Below, one piece after another: positions 24,576 to 34,211 of a DNA stretch of 64,000 nt. Every line of letters starts with the position of its first letter. The stretch's first letter is position 1. The DNA lies in assembly GCF_020991005.1 (NCBI RefSeq), contig NZ_JAJLLW010000001.1:434001-498000 (forward strand), written 5' to 3'. This DNA is from Halomonas sp. CUBES01 (GTDB lineage: Bacteria > Pseudomonadota > Gammaproteobacteria > Pseudomonadales > Halomonadaceae). The notes beneath the pieces are model-generated. The model had not been told where the DNA came from. It saw only the letters and a program-made list of their open reading frames with translations, and ran no database searches. The position numbers and the translations under genes are program-made.

Positions 24576-24939
24576 TACCAGTATCCTCGTAAACCTCCGC
24601 TCCCCCCTCAAAGGGCTGCGAATCGGCCGATAGTCAAGATTGCGTATCTTGTTGTTCTGTTCCGTAACCTGGCGCTTGATGCAAATGTGGCCCGACGACA
24701 GGAACCGATTGTGTTGCAGGTGCCTCCCTGCCAGTTATCTACCCGCGACATCAGGTGGCGTCGTGGCGACTAAAACAGAGGTTTCTAAACGATAAAGAGG
24801 GGCACGAGGTAAGTGCGAGTCGCTGTGAGGCAAGTCGGTCGGCAGGCGCGTCCCCAAAATGCAGCTCAAAGGTGCCGACCGTATCGCAGAGACGGTTCGG
24901 TGATGCATGGTGATGAAGGCTGTTCAGGCAGAGGCGACA
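24576..24939. promoter_or_regulatory. gbcA-gbcB divergent control region
   Basis: A 364-base gene-free region that must hold both gbc promoters. It includes a 6-base-arm palindrome CAAGATtgcgtATCTTG at 24635-24651, a candidate dimer site. In the gbcB leader, two overlapping stems exclude each other: 24836-24844 with 24873-24881, and 24875-24882 with 24892-24900. In Pseudomonas these genes are activated by the AraC-type regulator GbdR; I cannot confirm a GbdR box by eye. Confidence 0.5.
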
Positions 24940-26046
24940 ATGACAACTAATTTCTTCAACCCGGTCACGACCCAAACCTGGACCAACGGCCGCCACCAGG
25001 TGCGGTGCGTCAAGATCATCCAGGAAACCCAGGATGTGCGCACATTCTGCTTCATGGCCGAGCAGCCCGTGCTGTTCTTCTTCAAGCCCGGTCAGTTCGT
25101 GACCCTGGAGCTTGAGATCGATAACCAGCCGATCATGCGCTCCTACACGATTTCCAGCTCGCCTTCGATTCCCTACAGCTTTTCCATTACCGTCAAGCAG
25201 GTGCCGGGCGGCAAGGTCTCCAACTGGCTGCACGCCAACCTGAAGGTGGGTGACGAACTGGTCGTGCACGGGCCGGTGGGTAACTTCAACTCCATCGATT
25301 ACCCCGCCGAGAAAGTGCTGTTCCTCTCGGGCGGCGTGGGCATTACGCCCTTGATGTCCATGACGCGCTGGCTTTTCGATACCAACGCTGCGGTCGACGT
25401 CGAGTTCATTCACAGCGCCCGTGCGCCCCGGGATGTGATTTATCACCGCGAGCTGGTGCATATGTTCTCGCGCATCCCCGAGTTCAAGCTGCATATCATC
25501 TGCGAGAGCAAGGAAGATATCGGCGAAGCCTGGGCCGGCTACCGGGGCTACCTCACCCAGCCGCTGTTCGAGCTGATGGTGCCGGACTTCATGGAGCGGG
25601 AGATCTTCTGCTGCGGCCCGACCCCTTACATGAACGCCATCAAGAATATTCTGCGCAGCAACAACTTCGACATGGATCACTACCATGAAGAGTCGTTTGG
25701 CGCCACGCCGGTCGAAGTGCGCGAGGATGTGCGCGAGTTGGCCGAACAGGCCGAGGTCGAAGCCGAAAACGTCGATACCCGCGACCTGCACAGCATCGAG
25801 TTTGCGTCCACGGGCAAAAGTGTCCGCATCCAGCCCGAAGAGACGGTTCACTCGGCGGCAGCGAAGCTTGGCCTGCATATTCCCAAGGCCTGCGGTATGG
25901 GGATTTGCGGCACGTGCCGGGTAGCCCTCAAGTCCGGTGAAGTGGAGATGGAGCATAACGGCGGCATCACGGAAGAAGATATCGAAGAAGGCTACATTCT
26001 GTCGTGCTGCAGTCGGCCTAAGGGCAATCTGGTGGTGGATTTCTAG
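24940..26046 (+). CDS. gbcB: Glycine betaine monooxygenase reductase subunit GbcB
   Basis: NAD(P)H-dependent flavin/iron-sulfur reductase that feeds electrons to GbcA, 368 residues. The order is FAD-binding domain (MRSYTISSSPS), NAD-binding domain (LFLSGGVGITPLMSM and CCGPTPYM), then a C-terminal plant-type 2Fe-2S domain (ACGMGICGTC with a later cysteine in SCCSRPKG). The ATG at 24940 is six bases after AGAGG; an upstream ATG at 24907 is in frame but lacks this. It is a single-gene unit ended by a long hairpin. Confidence 0.95.
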   Translation: MTTNFFNPVTTQTWTNGRHQVRCVKIIQETQDVRTFCFMAEQPVLFFFKPGQFVTLELEIDNQPIMRSYTISSSPSIPYSFSITVKQVPGGKVSNWLHANLKVGDELVVHGPVGNFNSIDYPAEKVLFLSGGVGITPLMSMTRWLFDTNAAVDVEFIHSARAPRDVIYHRELVHMFSRIPEFKLHIICESKEDIGEAWAGYRGYLTQPLFELMVPDFMEREIFCCGPTPYMNAIKNILRSNNFDMDHYHEESFGATPVEVREDVRELAEQAEVEAENVDTRDLHSIEFASTGKSVRIQPEETVHSAAAKLGLHIPKACGMGICGTCRVALKSGEVEMEHNGGITEEDIEEGYILSCCSRPKGNLVVDF

Positions 26047-26398
26047 CCCTGCAGGGATATGGTGAGCCAGGTTCAAGCGCCCTAAACGGCTACTGTCCGT
26101 CTAGGGCGCTTTGCTTTTCGGGCGGTGCGGCATCCGCCGGAATGCCGGGTGTGTCCGCGCTGCTGGCGGTGCCTGAGCGGCGGCTTCTGGAGCGCTCTTT
26201 GCCATGTCGCTGGCTAAATCTTGCCGATGTCGCAAATGCATCGAGTGGTGACGTCGGCAAGCATCTTGGGGCCGGACACCAACGATAGTATCGCGGTAAT
26301 AACGCGTTGATAGGGACTTGGGTTGATCGCGACCGGGGTTCATCAGCATCAAGAGTATATTCAGCACTTAACAAAAAGTGACTCATCAGGAGGCGCTA
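26047..26398. other. gbcB-glyA intergenic region
   Basis: A 352-base region. Its left end holds the gbcB terminator. The remainder is the upstream region of the glyA-soxBDAG operon, ending with AGGAGG at 26388-26393 before glyA. I looked for a glycine riboswitch and saw none of its conserved core. Minus-strand open frames here (26090-26386) resemble no known protein and are not called. Confidence 0.5.
26075..26118 (+). terminator. Terminator after gbcB
   Basis: A 10-base perfect outer stem (26075-26084 with 26102-26111) extended by ACGG/CCGT inner pairs across one mismatch, followed by TTTGCTTTT. It begins 29 bases after the gbcB stop. Confidence 0.75.
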
Positions 26399-27712
26399 AT
26401 GCTTCAAGATAATTTTTCCCCCAATGCTCGCCTGGCCCATTACGACAGCTTGCTCGCCGAGGCAATCGCTGAAGAAACGGATCGCCAGGAAGCGCATATC
26501 GAGTTGATCGCCTCCGAAAACTATACCAGCAAGCTTGTCATGGAAGCACAGGGCACCCAGCTGACCAACAAGTATGCGGAAGGTTACCCTGGTCGCCGTT
26601 ATTACGGCGGGTGCGAGTTCGTTGACAAGGTCGAAGCCCTGGCTATCGAGCGCGCCTGTGACCTGTTCAGCGCCAATTACGCCAACGTGCAGCCGCATTC
26701 CGGCGCCCAGGCCAATGCGGCGGTGTTCATGGCGCTGGTCTCGCCCGGCGACACAGTGCTGGGCATGAGCCTCGCCCACGGCGGGCACTTGACCCACGGT
26801 GCCGCGCCCAACTTCTCGGGCAAGCACTACAACGCCGTGCAGTACGGCCTCAAGCCGGAAACCGGCGAGATCGACTACGAAGAAATGGAGCGCCTGGCGC
26901 GCGAGCATCAGCCGAAGATGATCATTGCCGGGTTCTCGGCCTATTCGCGCGTGGTGGACTGGCGGCGTTTCCGCACCATCGCCGACGAGGTGGGGGCTTA
27001 CCTGCTGGTCGATATGGCGCACATTGCCGGTCTGGTGGCTGCTGGTCTCTATCCAAGCCCGCTTCCCTATGCCCATGTGGTGACGACCACCACCCACAAG
27101 ACGCTGCGTGGTCCGCGGGGTGGTCTGATCCTCTCCGCCGATGGCGACGAAGCGCTGTACAAGAAGTTGAACGGCGCGGTCTTCCCGGGCCAGCAGGGCG
27201 GCCCGCTGATGCATGTCATCGCCGCCAAGGCGGTGGCCTTCAAGGAGGCCATGAACCAGGAGTTCGTGCGCTACCAGCAGCAGGTGATCGACAACGCCCA
27301 GGCCATGGCCACGGTGTTCATGGAGCGTGGCTACGACGTGGTATCCGGCGGCACCGACGACCACCTCTTCCTGGTCTCGCTGATTCGCCAGGGCGTCACG
27401 GGTAAAAATGCGGATGCGGCCCTGGGGCGTGCGCATATCACCGTCAACAAGAACACGGTGCCCAACGATCCCCAGAGCCCCTTCGTGACCTCCGGTCTGC
27501 GTCTCGGCACCCCGGCGGTGACCACGCGCGGCTTTGATGCCGAGGAGTGTGGCGAGCTGGCTGGGTGGATCTGCGACATCCTGGACGAGCTGGCAATCGG
27601 GCACGATACCGATGCCATTGAAGCCGAGGTGCGCGCCAAGGTGTCCGAGGTGTGTGCCCGCCATCCGGTCTACGGCGCCGCCGTCGCTGAAACCGTCGAA
27701 TCCATTGCTTGA
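26399..27712 (+). CDS. glyA: Serine hydroxymethyltransferase
   Basis: PLP enzyme joining glycine and methylene-tetrahydrofolate to make serine, 437 residues. The PLP lysine motif is [16 protein letters not shown]; other family blocks are [11 protein letters not shown] and [12 protein letters not shown]. The ATG at 26399 is five bases after AGGAGG. It stands 47 bases before soxB and is probably the first gene of a glyA-soxBDAG-purU operon. Here it converts the glycine and the one-carbon unit made by sarcosine oxidase into serine, so it is likely a catabolic paralogue of a housekeeping copy elsewhere. Confidence 0.96.
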   Translation: MLQDNFSPNARLAHYDSLLAEAIAEETDRQEAHIELIASENYTSKLVMEAQGTQLTNKYAEGYPGRRYYGGCEFVDKVEALAIERACDLFSANYANVQPHSGAQANAAVFMALVSPGDTVLGMSLAHGGHLTHGAAPNFSGKHYNAVQYGLKPETGEIDYEEMERLAREHQPKMIIAGFSAYSRVVDWRRFRTIADEVGAYLLVDMAHIAGLVAAGLYPSPLPYAHVVTTTTHKTLRGPRGGLILSADGDEALYKKLNGAVFPGQQGGPLMHVIAAKAVAFKEAMNQEFVRYQQQVIDNAQAMATVFMERGYDVVSGGTDDHLFLVSLIRQGVTGKNADAALGRAHITVNKNTVPNDPQSPFVTSGLRLGTPAVTTRGFDAEECGELAGWICDILDELAIGHDTDAIEAEVRAKVSEVCARHPVYGAAVAETVESIA

Positions 27713-27759
27713 ATTGGCTTGCCGGCAGGGCCCGGCGCGGCTGAACTGAGGAGACATCT

Positions 27760-29010
27760 ATGCAACGCTATTCCGGCTTCGGCCTGGTCAAGCACGCGCT
27801 GAGCCACCACGAGAATTGGGAGCGCCAGTGGCGTAATCCCACGCCGAAGAAGCAGTACGATGTGATCATCGTCGGCGGTGGTGGCCATGGCCTGGCCACG
27901 GCCTACTATCTTGCCAAGGAGTTCGGCGTCAAGAACGTGGCGGTGATCGAGAAAGGCTGGCTGGGCGGCGGCAACACCGCCCGTAATACCACCATCGTAC
28001 GTTCCAACTATCTGTGGGACGAATCGGCCGCGCTTTACGAACACGCCATGAAGCTGTGGGAAGGGCTTTCCCAGGACCTGAACTACAACGTCATGTTCTC
28101 CCAGCGGGGGGTGCTCAACCTGGGGCATACCCTGCAGGACATGCGCGATATTCAGCGCCGCGTCAACGCCAACCGCCTGAACGGTATCGACGGCGAAGTG
28201 CTGGATGCCCAGGGTGTTCAGTCGCTGGTGCCGATCATGGACTGTTCCAAGAACGCTCGCTACCCGGTGATGGGCGCCTCCTGGCAGCCACGTGCCGGCG
28301 TGGCGCGCCACGATGCGGTGGCCTGGGGCTATGCCCGCGGCGCCGATGCCCACGGCGTGGACATTCTGCAGCAGACCGAAGTCACTGGCTTCAAGATTCG
28401 TGACGGCCAGATCTACGGCGTACACACCAACCGTGGCGATATTGAGGCCAAGACCGTGGGCTGCGTGACCGCCGGCAACTCAAGCGTGCTCGCCAAGATG
28501 GGAGGCTTCAATCTGCCGGTGGAATCCCACCCGCTGCAGGCGCTGGTGTCCGAACCGATCAAGCCGGTACTCGATACGGTGGTGATGTCCAACCAGGTGC
28601 ATGGCTATATCAGTCAGTCCGACAAGGGCGACCTGGTCATCGGCGCAGGCATCGACGGCTACAACGGCTATGGCCAGCGCGGTAGCTACCCCACCGTGGA
28701 GCACACGCTCCAGGCGATCGTCGAGATGTTCCCGATCTTCTCGCGGGTGCGCATGAACCGCCAGTGGGGCGGTATCGTCGACACCTGCCCGGATGCCTGT
28801 CCGATCATCTCCAAGACACCGGTGAAAGGTCTGTACTTCAACTGCGGTTGGGGCACCGGCGGCTTCAAGGCGACGCCGGGATCGGGGCACGTGTTTGCCG
28901 CCAGCCTGGCCAAGGGGGAAATGCACCCCATCGCCGAGCCGTTCTCCATGTTCCGCTTCCACAGCGGTGCGCTGATCGACGAGCACGGCGCTGCCGGCGT
29001 GGCCCACTAA
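27760..29010 (+). CDS. soxB: Sarcosine oxidase beta subunit
   Basis: Catalytic flavoprotein of the heterotetrameric sarcosine oxidase, 416 residues, oxidising sarcosine to glycine. A dinucleotide-binding motif begins at [19 protein letters not shown] near residue 34. His184 in [10 protein letters not shown] is at the position known in the family to carry covalent FMN. The start follows TGAGGAGA. The delta subunit gene starts 11 bases after its stop. Confidence 0.95.
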   Translation: MQRYSGFGLVKHALSHHENWERQWRNPTPKKQYDVIIVGGGGHGLATAYYLAKEFGVKNVAVIEKGWLGGGNTARNTTIVRSNYLWDESAALYEHAMKLWEGLSQDLNYNVMFSQRGVLNLGHTLQDMRDIQRRVNANRLNGIDGEVLDAQGVQSLVPIMDCSKNARYPVMGASWQPRAGVARHDAVAWGYARGADAHGVDILQQTEVTGFKIRDGQIYGVHTNRGDIEAKTVGCVTAGNSSVLAKMGGFNLPVESHPLQALVSEPIKPVLDTVVMSNQVHGYISQSDKGDLVIGAGIDGYNGYGQRGSYPTVEHTLQAIVEMFPIFSRVRMNRQWGGIVDTCPDACPIISKTPVKGLYFNCGWGTGGFKATPGSGHVFAASLAKGEMHPIAEPFSMFRFHSGALIDEHGAAGVAH

Positions 29011-29021
29011 GGAGTATCCGC

Positions 29022-29363
29022 ATGTTTTATATCTATTGCCCCTACTGCGGCGAACACCGTGAGGAAGAGGAATTTCACCCCAAGGGCCAGGCGCATCTCG
29101 AGCGACCCAAGGAGCCCGAGGCGTGCAGTGACGAGGAATGGGGCGACTACCTGTTTTTCCGCGATAACCCCCGTGGCGTGCACCATGAGATGTGGGTGCA
29201 CGCGGTGGGTTGCCGCAAGTTTTTCAACATGACGCGTCACACCGTGAGCTACGAGATTCTCGAGACCTACAAAATGGGCGAGCAGCCGTCGATTACCGCC
29301 GACAGCCAGAACCAGCCTCGCGAGGCCGCCGCGGTAAGCCACAAAGAAGGAGTGCGGGCATGA
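29022..29363 (+). CDS. soxD: Sarcosine oxidase delta subunit
   Basis: Small zinc-binding structural subunit, 113 residues. The N-terminal CPYCG pair and the later HAVGC supply the expected zinc ligands, with FFNMTRHTVSYEI typical of the family. The ATG at 29022 follows AAGGAG. Its stop overlaps the soxA start in ATGA. The C-terminal ~20 residues are polar and low in complexity. Confidence 0.94.
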   Translation: MFYIYCPYCGEHREEEEFHPKGQAHLERPKEPEACSDEEWGDYLFFRDNPRGVHHEMWVHAVGCRKFFNMTRHTVSYEILETYKMGEQPSITADSQNQPREAAAVSHKEGVRA

Positions 29364-32300
29364 GCCAGTCCAAGCAACAAGTGTACCGCCTTAACACGGG
29401 CGGCCGTATCGACCGCTCCCGCACGTTGAGCTTCACCTTCAACGGCGAGCGTTACCAAGGGCACCCGGGGGACACCCTGGCCTCGGCGCTGCTGGCCAAC
29501 GGCGTGGATATCGTCAACCGCAGCTTTAAATACTCGCGCCCCCGCGGCATCGTCGCCGCTGGTGCCGAAGAACCCAATGCCATCGTACAGCTGGGCAGCA
29601 GTGAAGCTGGCCAGGTGCCCAACGTACGCGCCACCCAGCAGGCGTTGTATGACGGCCTGACCGCCAGCAGCACCAACGGCTGGCCGAACGTCCAGCGCGA
29701 CCTGATGGGCTTGGTCGGCAAGCTGGGCGGGCAGTTCATGCCGCCGGGCTTTTACTACAAGACCTTCATGGCGCCGGCCTCGATGTGGCTGACCTACGAG
29801 AAGTACATCCGCAAGGCGGCGGGGCTGGGTCGCAGCCCCATGGAAACCGATCCGGACAGCTACGATCACTTCAATCAGCACTGCGACGTGCTGGTCGTCG
29901 GCGCAGGCGCTGCAGGCCTGGCGGCGGCGCTGGCCGCCGCGCGCAGCGGCGCCCGGGTGATGGTGGCCGACGAGCAGGAAGAAATGGGCGGCTCGCTGCT
30001 GGCCAGCCGCGAAACCCTGGAAGGCAAGCCGGCGGATCAGTGGGTGGCCCGGGTGCTGGACGAGTTGGCCGGCTACGACAACGTCACGCTGCTGCCGCGT
30101 ACCACGGCCAACGGCTACCACGATCACAATTTTGTCACCCTGCATGAGCGGCGCACCGAGCACCTGGGCGATACGGCGCCGGTGGAAAACGGCCACCGTC
30201 AGGTACGCGCGCGCCTGCACCGGGTTCGCGCTGGTCAGGTGATCCTGTCCACGGGCGCCCACGAGCGGCCGCTGGTTTACGCGGGCAATGATGTGCCGGG
30301 CAACCTGCTGGCCGGCGCCGTGTCGACCTATATTCGCCGCTACGGCGTAGCGCCGGGCCGTAAGCTGGTGCTCTCCACCAGCAACGACTATGGCTACCGC
30401 GCTGCCCTGGACTGGAAAGAGGCCGGCTGTGAGGTCGTCGCTATCGTGGACGCCCGCGAGGCGCCGACGGGCGACTGGGTCGATGCCGCCCGCGCCCAGG
30501 GTATCAAGATCATTGCCGGCAGTGCCGTTATCGAAGCGAAGGGCAGCAATCGGGTGACCGGCGCACGGGTCGCCAAGATCGATATTGACGCCTTCAATGT
30601 CAGCGGTCCGGTTCAGGAACTGGCCTGCGACACCATCGCCAGCTCCGGCGGTTACAGCCCGGTGATCCACCTGGCGTCCCACACCGGTGCGCGGCCAACC
30701 TGGCGCGACGATATTCTCGGCTTCGTACCGGGGCTGGTGAAGGGCGTGCAGGCGTGTGGCGGTGCCAACGGCTGCTACGCGCTGGCTGACGTGCTTGCCG
30801 AAGGCGTCGAAGCGGGCATCAAGGCGGCCGCCGCCATGGGGCATGCCGCCCAGACGGTCAGCCTGCCGAGCGCTGAGCACCTTCAGCAAGGGCCTGCGGT
30901 AGCCCTTTTCCAGGTGCCCCACGAGAAGCCCACGCTGCGCGGCCCCAAGCAGTTCGTCGACCTGCAGAACGACGTCACCGCCGCGGGCATCGAGCTTGCG
31001 ACCCGGGAAGGCTTCGAGTCCATTGAGCACATCAAGCGCTACACCGCGATGGGTTTTGGTACGGATCAGGGCAAGCTTGGCAACATCAACGGCATGGCGA
31101 TTGCCGCTCGTTGTCTGAATCGCTCGATTCCCGAGGTGGGCACCACGGTGTTCCGCCCTAACTACACCCCGGTCACCTTCGGCGCCATCGTTGGTCGCCA
31201 CTGCCGTGACCTGTTCGACCCTGAGCGCTACACCGCGCTGCACCAGTGGCACGTGGAGCGCGGCGCCGAGTTCGAGGACGTCGGCCAGTGGAAGCGCCCC
31301 TGGTACTACCCGCAGAAGGTGAGCGGCAAGACCGAAACCATGCACGAAGCGGTGGCCCGCGAGTGCCTGGCGGTGCGCGAGAAGGTCGGTATCCTCGATG
31401 CCTCGACGCTTGGCAAGATCGATATCCAGGGGCCTGATGCGCGTGAGTTCCTGGCGCGGGTCTATACCAACAAGTGGGAAAAACTGGCGGTTGGCCGGTG
31501 TCGTTACGGCCTGATGTGCAAGGACGACGGCATGGTCACCGATGACGGTGTAACCGGCTGTCTCGCCGACAACCACTTCTTGATGACCACTACCACCGGC
31601 GGCGCTGCGGCGATCCTCGAGTGGCTGGAGTTGTGGCATCAGACCGAATGGCCGGAACTGGACGTGTATTTTTCCTCGGTGACCGACCACTGGGCGACCA
31701 TGACGGTCACCGGACCCGACGCGCGCAAGCTGCTTGGCGAGATCACGGATATCGACCTGGATCGCGACAGCTTCAAGTTCATGGACTGGCGTTCCGGGAA
31801 AGTGGCGGGGGTGCCTGCACGGGTCTTTCGCATTTCCTTTACCGGCGAGCTGACCTTCGAGATCAACGTCCAGGCCAACTACGCGATGCACGTGTGGCAG
31901 ACCCTGTTCAAGCACGGCGAGAAGTACGACCTGACGCCCTACGGCACCGAGACCATGCACGTCCTGCGCGCTGAAAAGGGCTTCATCATCGTGGGTCAGG
32001 AAACCGACGGCTCGGTCACCCCGGAAGATTTGGGGATGCACTGGTGTGTCGGCTACGACAAGCCCTACTCATGGATAGGCAAGCGCGCCCTGACGCGTTC
32101 CGACACCAAGCGCGAGAACCGCAAGCAGCTGGTGGGGCTCAAGCCCAAGGATCCCAAGGTGGTCCTCGAAGAGGGTGCCCAGATCGTGTTCGATCCCAAG
32201 CACGCCATCCCCATGCCCATGGTGGGGCACGTGACCTCCAGCTACTACAGCCCGGTTCTGGAATCAGGGTTTGCGCTGGCGGTGGTCAAGGGTGGCCATC

Positions 32301-32410
32301 AGAAACTGGGCGAGACGGTCTACCTGCCCATGGCGGACGGCCAGACCTTCGAGGCCGAAATCGTCAGTACCATTTTCTACGACCCCAAGGGAGAGCGCCA
32401 GAATGTCTAA
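29360..32410 (+). CDS. soxA: Sarcosine oxidase alpha subunit
   Basis: Large subunit of heterotetrameric sarcosine oxidase, 1016 residues. Residues ~18-100 form a ferredoxin-like N-terminal domain (FTFNGERYQGHPGDTLASAL). An FAD/NAD-binding domain starts at VLVVGAGAAGLAAALAAARSG near residue 178. The C-terminal ~400 residues are the tetrahydrofolate-binding aminomethyltransferase (GCV_T) domain, starting near EAVARECLAVREKVGILD. It transfers the released methylene to tetrahydrofolate. The ATG at 29360 overlaps the soxD stop. The long open frame on its opposite strand is a codon-bias shadow. Confidence 0.95.
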   Translation: MSQSKQQVYRLNTGGRIDRSRTLSFTFNGERYQGHPGDTLASALLANGVDIVNRSFKYSRPRGIVAAGAEEPNAIVQLGSSEAGQVPNVRATQQALYDGLTASSTNGWPNVQRDLMGLVGKLGGQFMPPGFYYKTFMAPASMWLTYEKYIRKAAGLGRSPMETDPDSYDHFNQHCDVLVVGAGAAGLAAALAAARSGARVMVADEQEEMGGSLLASRETLEGKPADQWVARVLDELAGYDNVTLLPRTTANGYHDHNFVTLHERRTEHLGDTAPVENGHRQVRARLHRVRAGQVILSTGAHERPLVYAGNDVPGNLLAGAVSTYIRRYGVAPGRKLVLSTSNDYGYRAALDWKEAGCEVVAIVDAREAPTGDWVDAARAQGIKIIAGSAVIEAKGSNRVTGARVAKIDIDAFNVSGPVQELACDTIASSGGYSPVIHLASHTGARPTWRDDILGFVPGLVKGVQACGGANGCYALADVLAEGVEAGIKAAAAMGHAAQTVSLPSAEHLQQGPAVALFQVPHEKPTLRGPKQFVDLQNDVTAAGIELATREGFESIEHIKRYTAMGFGTDQGKLGNINGMAIAARCLNRSIPEVGTTVFRPNYTPVTFGAIVGRHCRDLFDPERYTALHQWHVERGAEFEDVGQWKRPWYYPQKVSGKTETMHEAVARECLAVREKVGILDASTLGKIDIQGPDAREFLARVYTNKWEKLAVGRCRYGLMCKDDGMVTDDGVTGCLADNHFLMTTTTGGAAAILEWLELWHQTEWPELDVYFSSVTDHWATMTVTGPDARKLLGEITDIDLDRDSFKFMDWRSGKVAGVPARVFRISFTGELTFEINVQANYAMHVWQTLFKHGEKYDLTPYGTETMHVLRAEKGFIIVGQETDGSVTPEDLGMHWCVGYDKPYSWIGKRALTRSDTKRENRKQLVGLKPKDPKVVLEEGAQIVFDPKHAIPMPMVGHVTSSYYSPVLESGFALAVVKGGHQKLGETVYLPMADGQTFEAEIVSTIFYDPKGERQNV

Positions 32411-33038
32411 CGCGGCCACCTTCGATACCCGTACCGATACCGCTATTCCGGTAGAGTCTCCGCTAGCCTACAGCTATCGGAACAGCGGCGCTCCACGGGC
32501 CGGCGGCGCAAGCCGGCTCCAGCTGCGCGAGCGGGCAATGCAGGGGCATTTGATCCTGCGTGGCGGCGCCATCGTGCTCGATGAGGCGGTGCGCGACGTG
32601 CTGGGCCTCAACCTGCCCGGCCAGCCCCAGACGCTGGTGCAGGACGCAAGCGGCGAGCGCTCCATTCAGTGGCTTTCCCCGGACGAATGGCTGGTGATCG
32701 TGCCCGGCGGCGAGGAGTTTCCGCTGGAGACCAAGCTGCGCGAGCACCTGGGCAGCGCTCACTTCGCGATCAGCGACGTCAGCGGCGGCCAGACTCTGGT
32801 CGAACTTTCCGGTGAGGCGGCCCGCGAGCTGCTGATGAAAACGGTGATCTACGACGTCCATCCCAGCCACTTCCCGGTGGGCAAGGGCGTCACGACGGTC
32901 TTCGCCAAGGCGACCACCATTATTCGCCGTCCCAGCGAAGACCGTTGGGAGCTGGTGATCCGGCGCAGCTTTGCCGATTACTGCTACCGCTGGTTGCTGG
33001 ATGCCGGGGCAGAATACAACATCAACGTACAACAATAA
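32403..33038 (+). CDS. soxG: Sarcosine oxidase gamma subunit
   Basis: Smaller GCV_T-like subunit, 211 residues, completing the SoxBDAG complex. Recognisable blocks are SIQWLSPDEWLVIVP and SDVSGGQTLVELSGEAARELL, with FADYCYRWLLDAGAEYN at the end. Its ATG lies within the last codons of soxA (8-base overlap), so the two are translationally coupled. Confidence 0.93.
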   Translation: MSNAATFDTRTDTAIPVESPLAYSYRNSGAPRAGGASRLQLRERAMQGHLILRGGAIVLDEAVRDVLGLNLPGQPQTLVQDASGERSIQWLSPDEWLVIVPGGEEFPLETKLREHLGSAHFAISDVSGGQTLVELSGEAARELLMKTVIYDVHPSHFPVGKGVTTVFAKATTIIRRPSEDRWELVIRRSFADYCYRWLLDAGAEYNINVQQ

Positions 33039-33099
33039 GCGGGTCGGCCGGACTGTGTTCCGGCCGTTATTACCTGCCGCTAACCGAGATGCATGCACC

Positions 33100-33966
33100 A
33101 TGAGCCGAATGAGTGATACCTGGATACTTGCCGCCCAATGCCCGAGCCGTCTGGGCACGGTGGACGTCGTTACACGCTTTCTCAAAGAGCAGGCGTGCTA
33201 CATCACCGAACTCAACTCTTTCGACGATCGGCTCGGCGGGCGCTTCTTCATTCGCGCCGAGTTCCGCCCAGAACGTGACGCGTTCGACGAATCGCTCTTC
33301 CATGCGGATTTTGCCGCGCGGGCGGACGAATTCGGCATGCAGTTCGAGCTGACACCGCCCGGCAAGCGTACGGGTACCGTGATTCTTGTCTCGAAGGCGG
33401 ATCACTGCCTGAATGATCTGCTCTACCGCTATCGTACCGGGCAGTTGCCCATCGATATCCGGGCCATCATTTCCAATCATCCGGATCTTGAGCCGCTGGC
33501 CACATGGCACGGCCTGCCTTATCACTATCTACCCATCAGCCCCGAGACGAAACTGCAGCAAGAGGCTCAGGTGCGCGACATTATCGCGGAAACCGACGCC
33601 GAGCTGGTGGTGCTGGCAAGGTACATGCAGGTGCTGTCGCCTGGCATGTGCGAGCTGCTGGCCGGTCGGGCGATCAATATCCACCATTCGCTGCTGCCAG
33701 GCTTCAAGGGCGCCAAGCCCTATCATCAGGCCTACGAGAAAGGGGTCAAGCTGGTCGGCGCCACGGCGCACTACATCAATAACGACCTCGACGAAGGGCC
33801 GATTATTGCACAGGGCGTCGAGCCCGTGGACCATACCCATTATCCCGAGGATCTGGTCGCCAAGGGACGTGATATCGAATGTCTCACCCTGGCCAGGGCG
33901 GTCAGCTATCATCTGGAACGCCGGGTCTTCTTTTACGCCGGGCGTACCGTCGTATTCAGCAATTAA
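33100..33966 (+). CDS. purU: Formyltetrahydrofolate deformylase
   Basis: Hydrolyses 10-formyl-tetrahydrofolate to formate and tetrahydrofolate, 288 residues. Residues 1-85 are an ACT domain; the formyltransferase-like catalytic domain follows with INIHHSLLPGFKGAKPYHQAY and NNDLDEGPIIAQ holding the Asn-His-Asp active-site group. The start is uncertain between ATG 33100 and ATG 33109, neither with a strong ribosome site. Located 61 bases after soxG, it recycles the folate loaded by sarcosine oxidase and sends the carbon to the formate dehydrogenase. The intermediate step needs FolD, which is not in this window. Confidence 0.94.
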   Translation: MSRMSDTWILAAQCPSRLGTVDVVTRFLKEQACYITELNSFDDRLGGRFFIRAEFRPERDAFDESLFHADFAARADEFGMQFELTPPGKRTGTVILVSKADHCLNDLLYRYRTGQLPIDIRAIISNHPDLEPLATWHGLPYHYLPISPETKLQQEAQVRDIIAETDAELVVLARYMQVLSPGMCELLAGRAINIHHSLLPGFKGAKPYHQAYEKGVKLVGATAHYINNDLDEGPIIAQGVEPVDHTHYPEDLVAKGRDIECLTLARAVSYHLERRVFFYAGRTVVFSN

Positions 33967-34211
33967 ATAACGAATAAGCGCTGTCAAAAAAGCGCGTTTC
34001 ATGATCGGGTGACGGCAACCGCTAACAGACGCTGGCTAGCGTTAACTACCCCTTTGCTTGGCTAAAAAGACGGATCAGCAACGATAGACGTCACTGGGCG
34101 GTAACTGCCCATAACGTCGTTGTCGTTATGGTCATGTCAAACACTCAATAACTTATAAAACGTTTCAGGCCATGCCTGAGGTTACCTGTTTCTACGATAA
34201 GAGGTGTTCCA

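Noticed and set aside
26090..26386. Two overlapping minus-strand open frames in the gbcB-glyA gap
   Set aside because: Low-complexity basic products without recognisable motif, crossing the glyA leader and ribosome site; not convincing as genes.
26047..26398. Possible glycine riboswitch before glyA
   Set aside because: None of the conserved aptamer core was visible by eye; the stretch is explained by a terminator and an ordinary leader.
29267..32041. Open frame of 924 codons on the minus strand opposite soxA
   Set aside because: It is a high-GC codon-bias shadow; soxA on the plus strand has full family similarity and operon overlaps. The antisense product resembles nothing known and has a histidine/glycine/alanine-rich composition typical of shadows.
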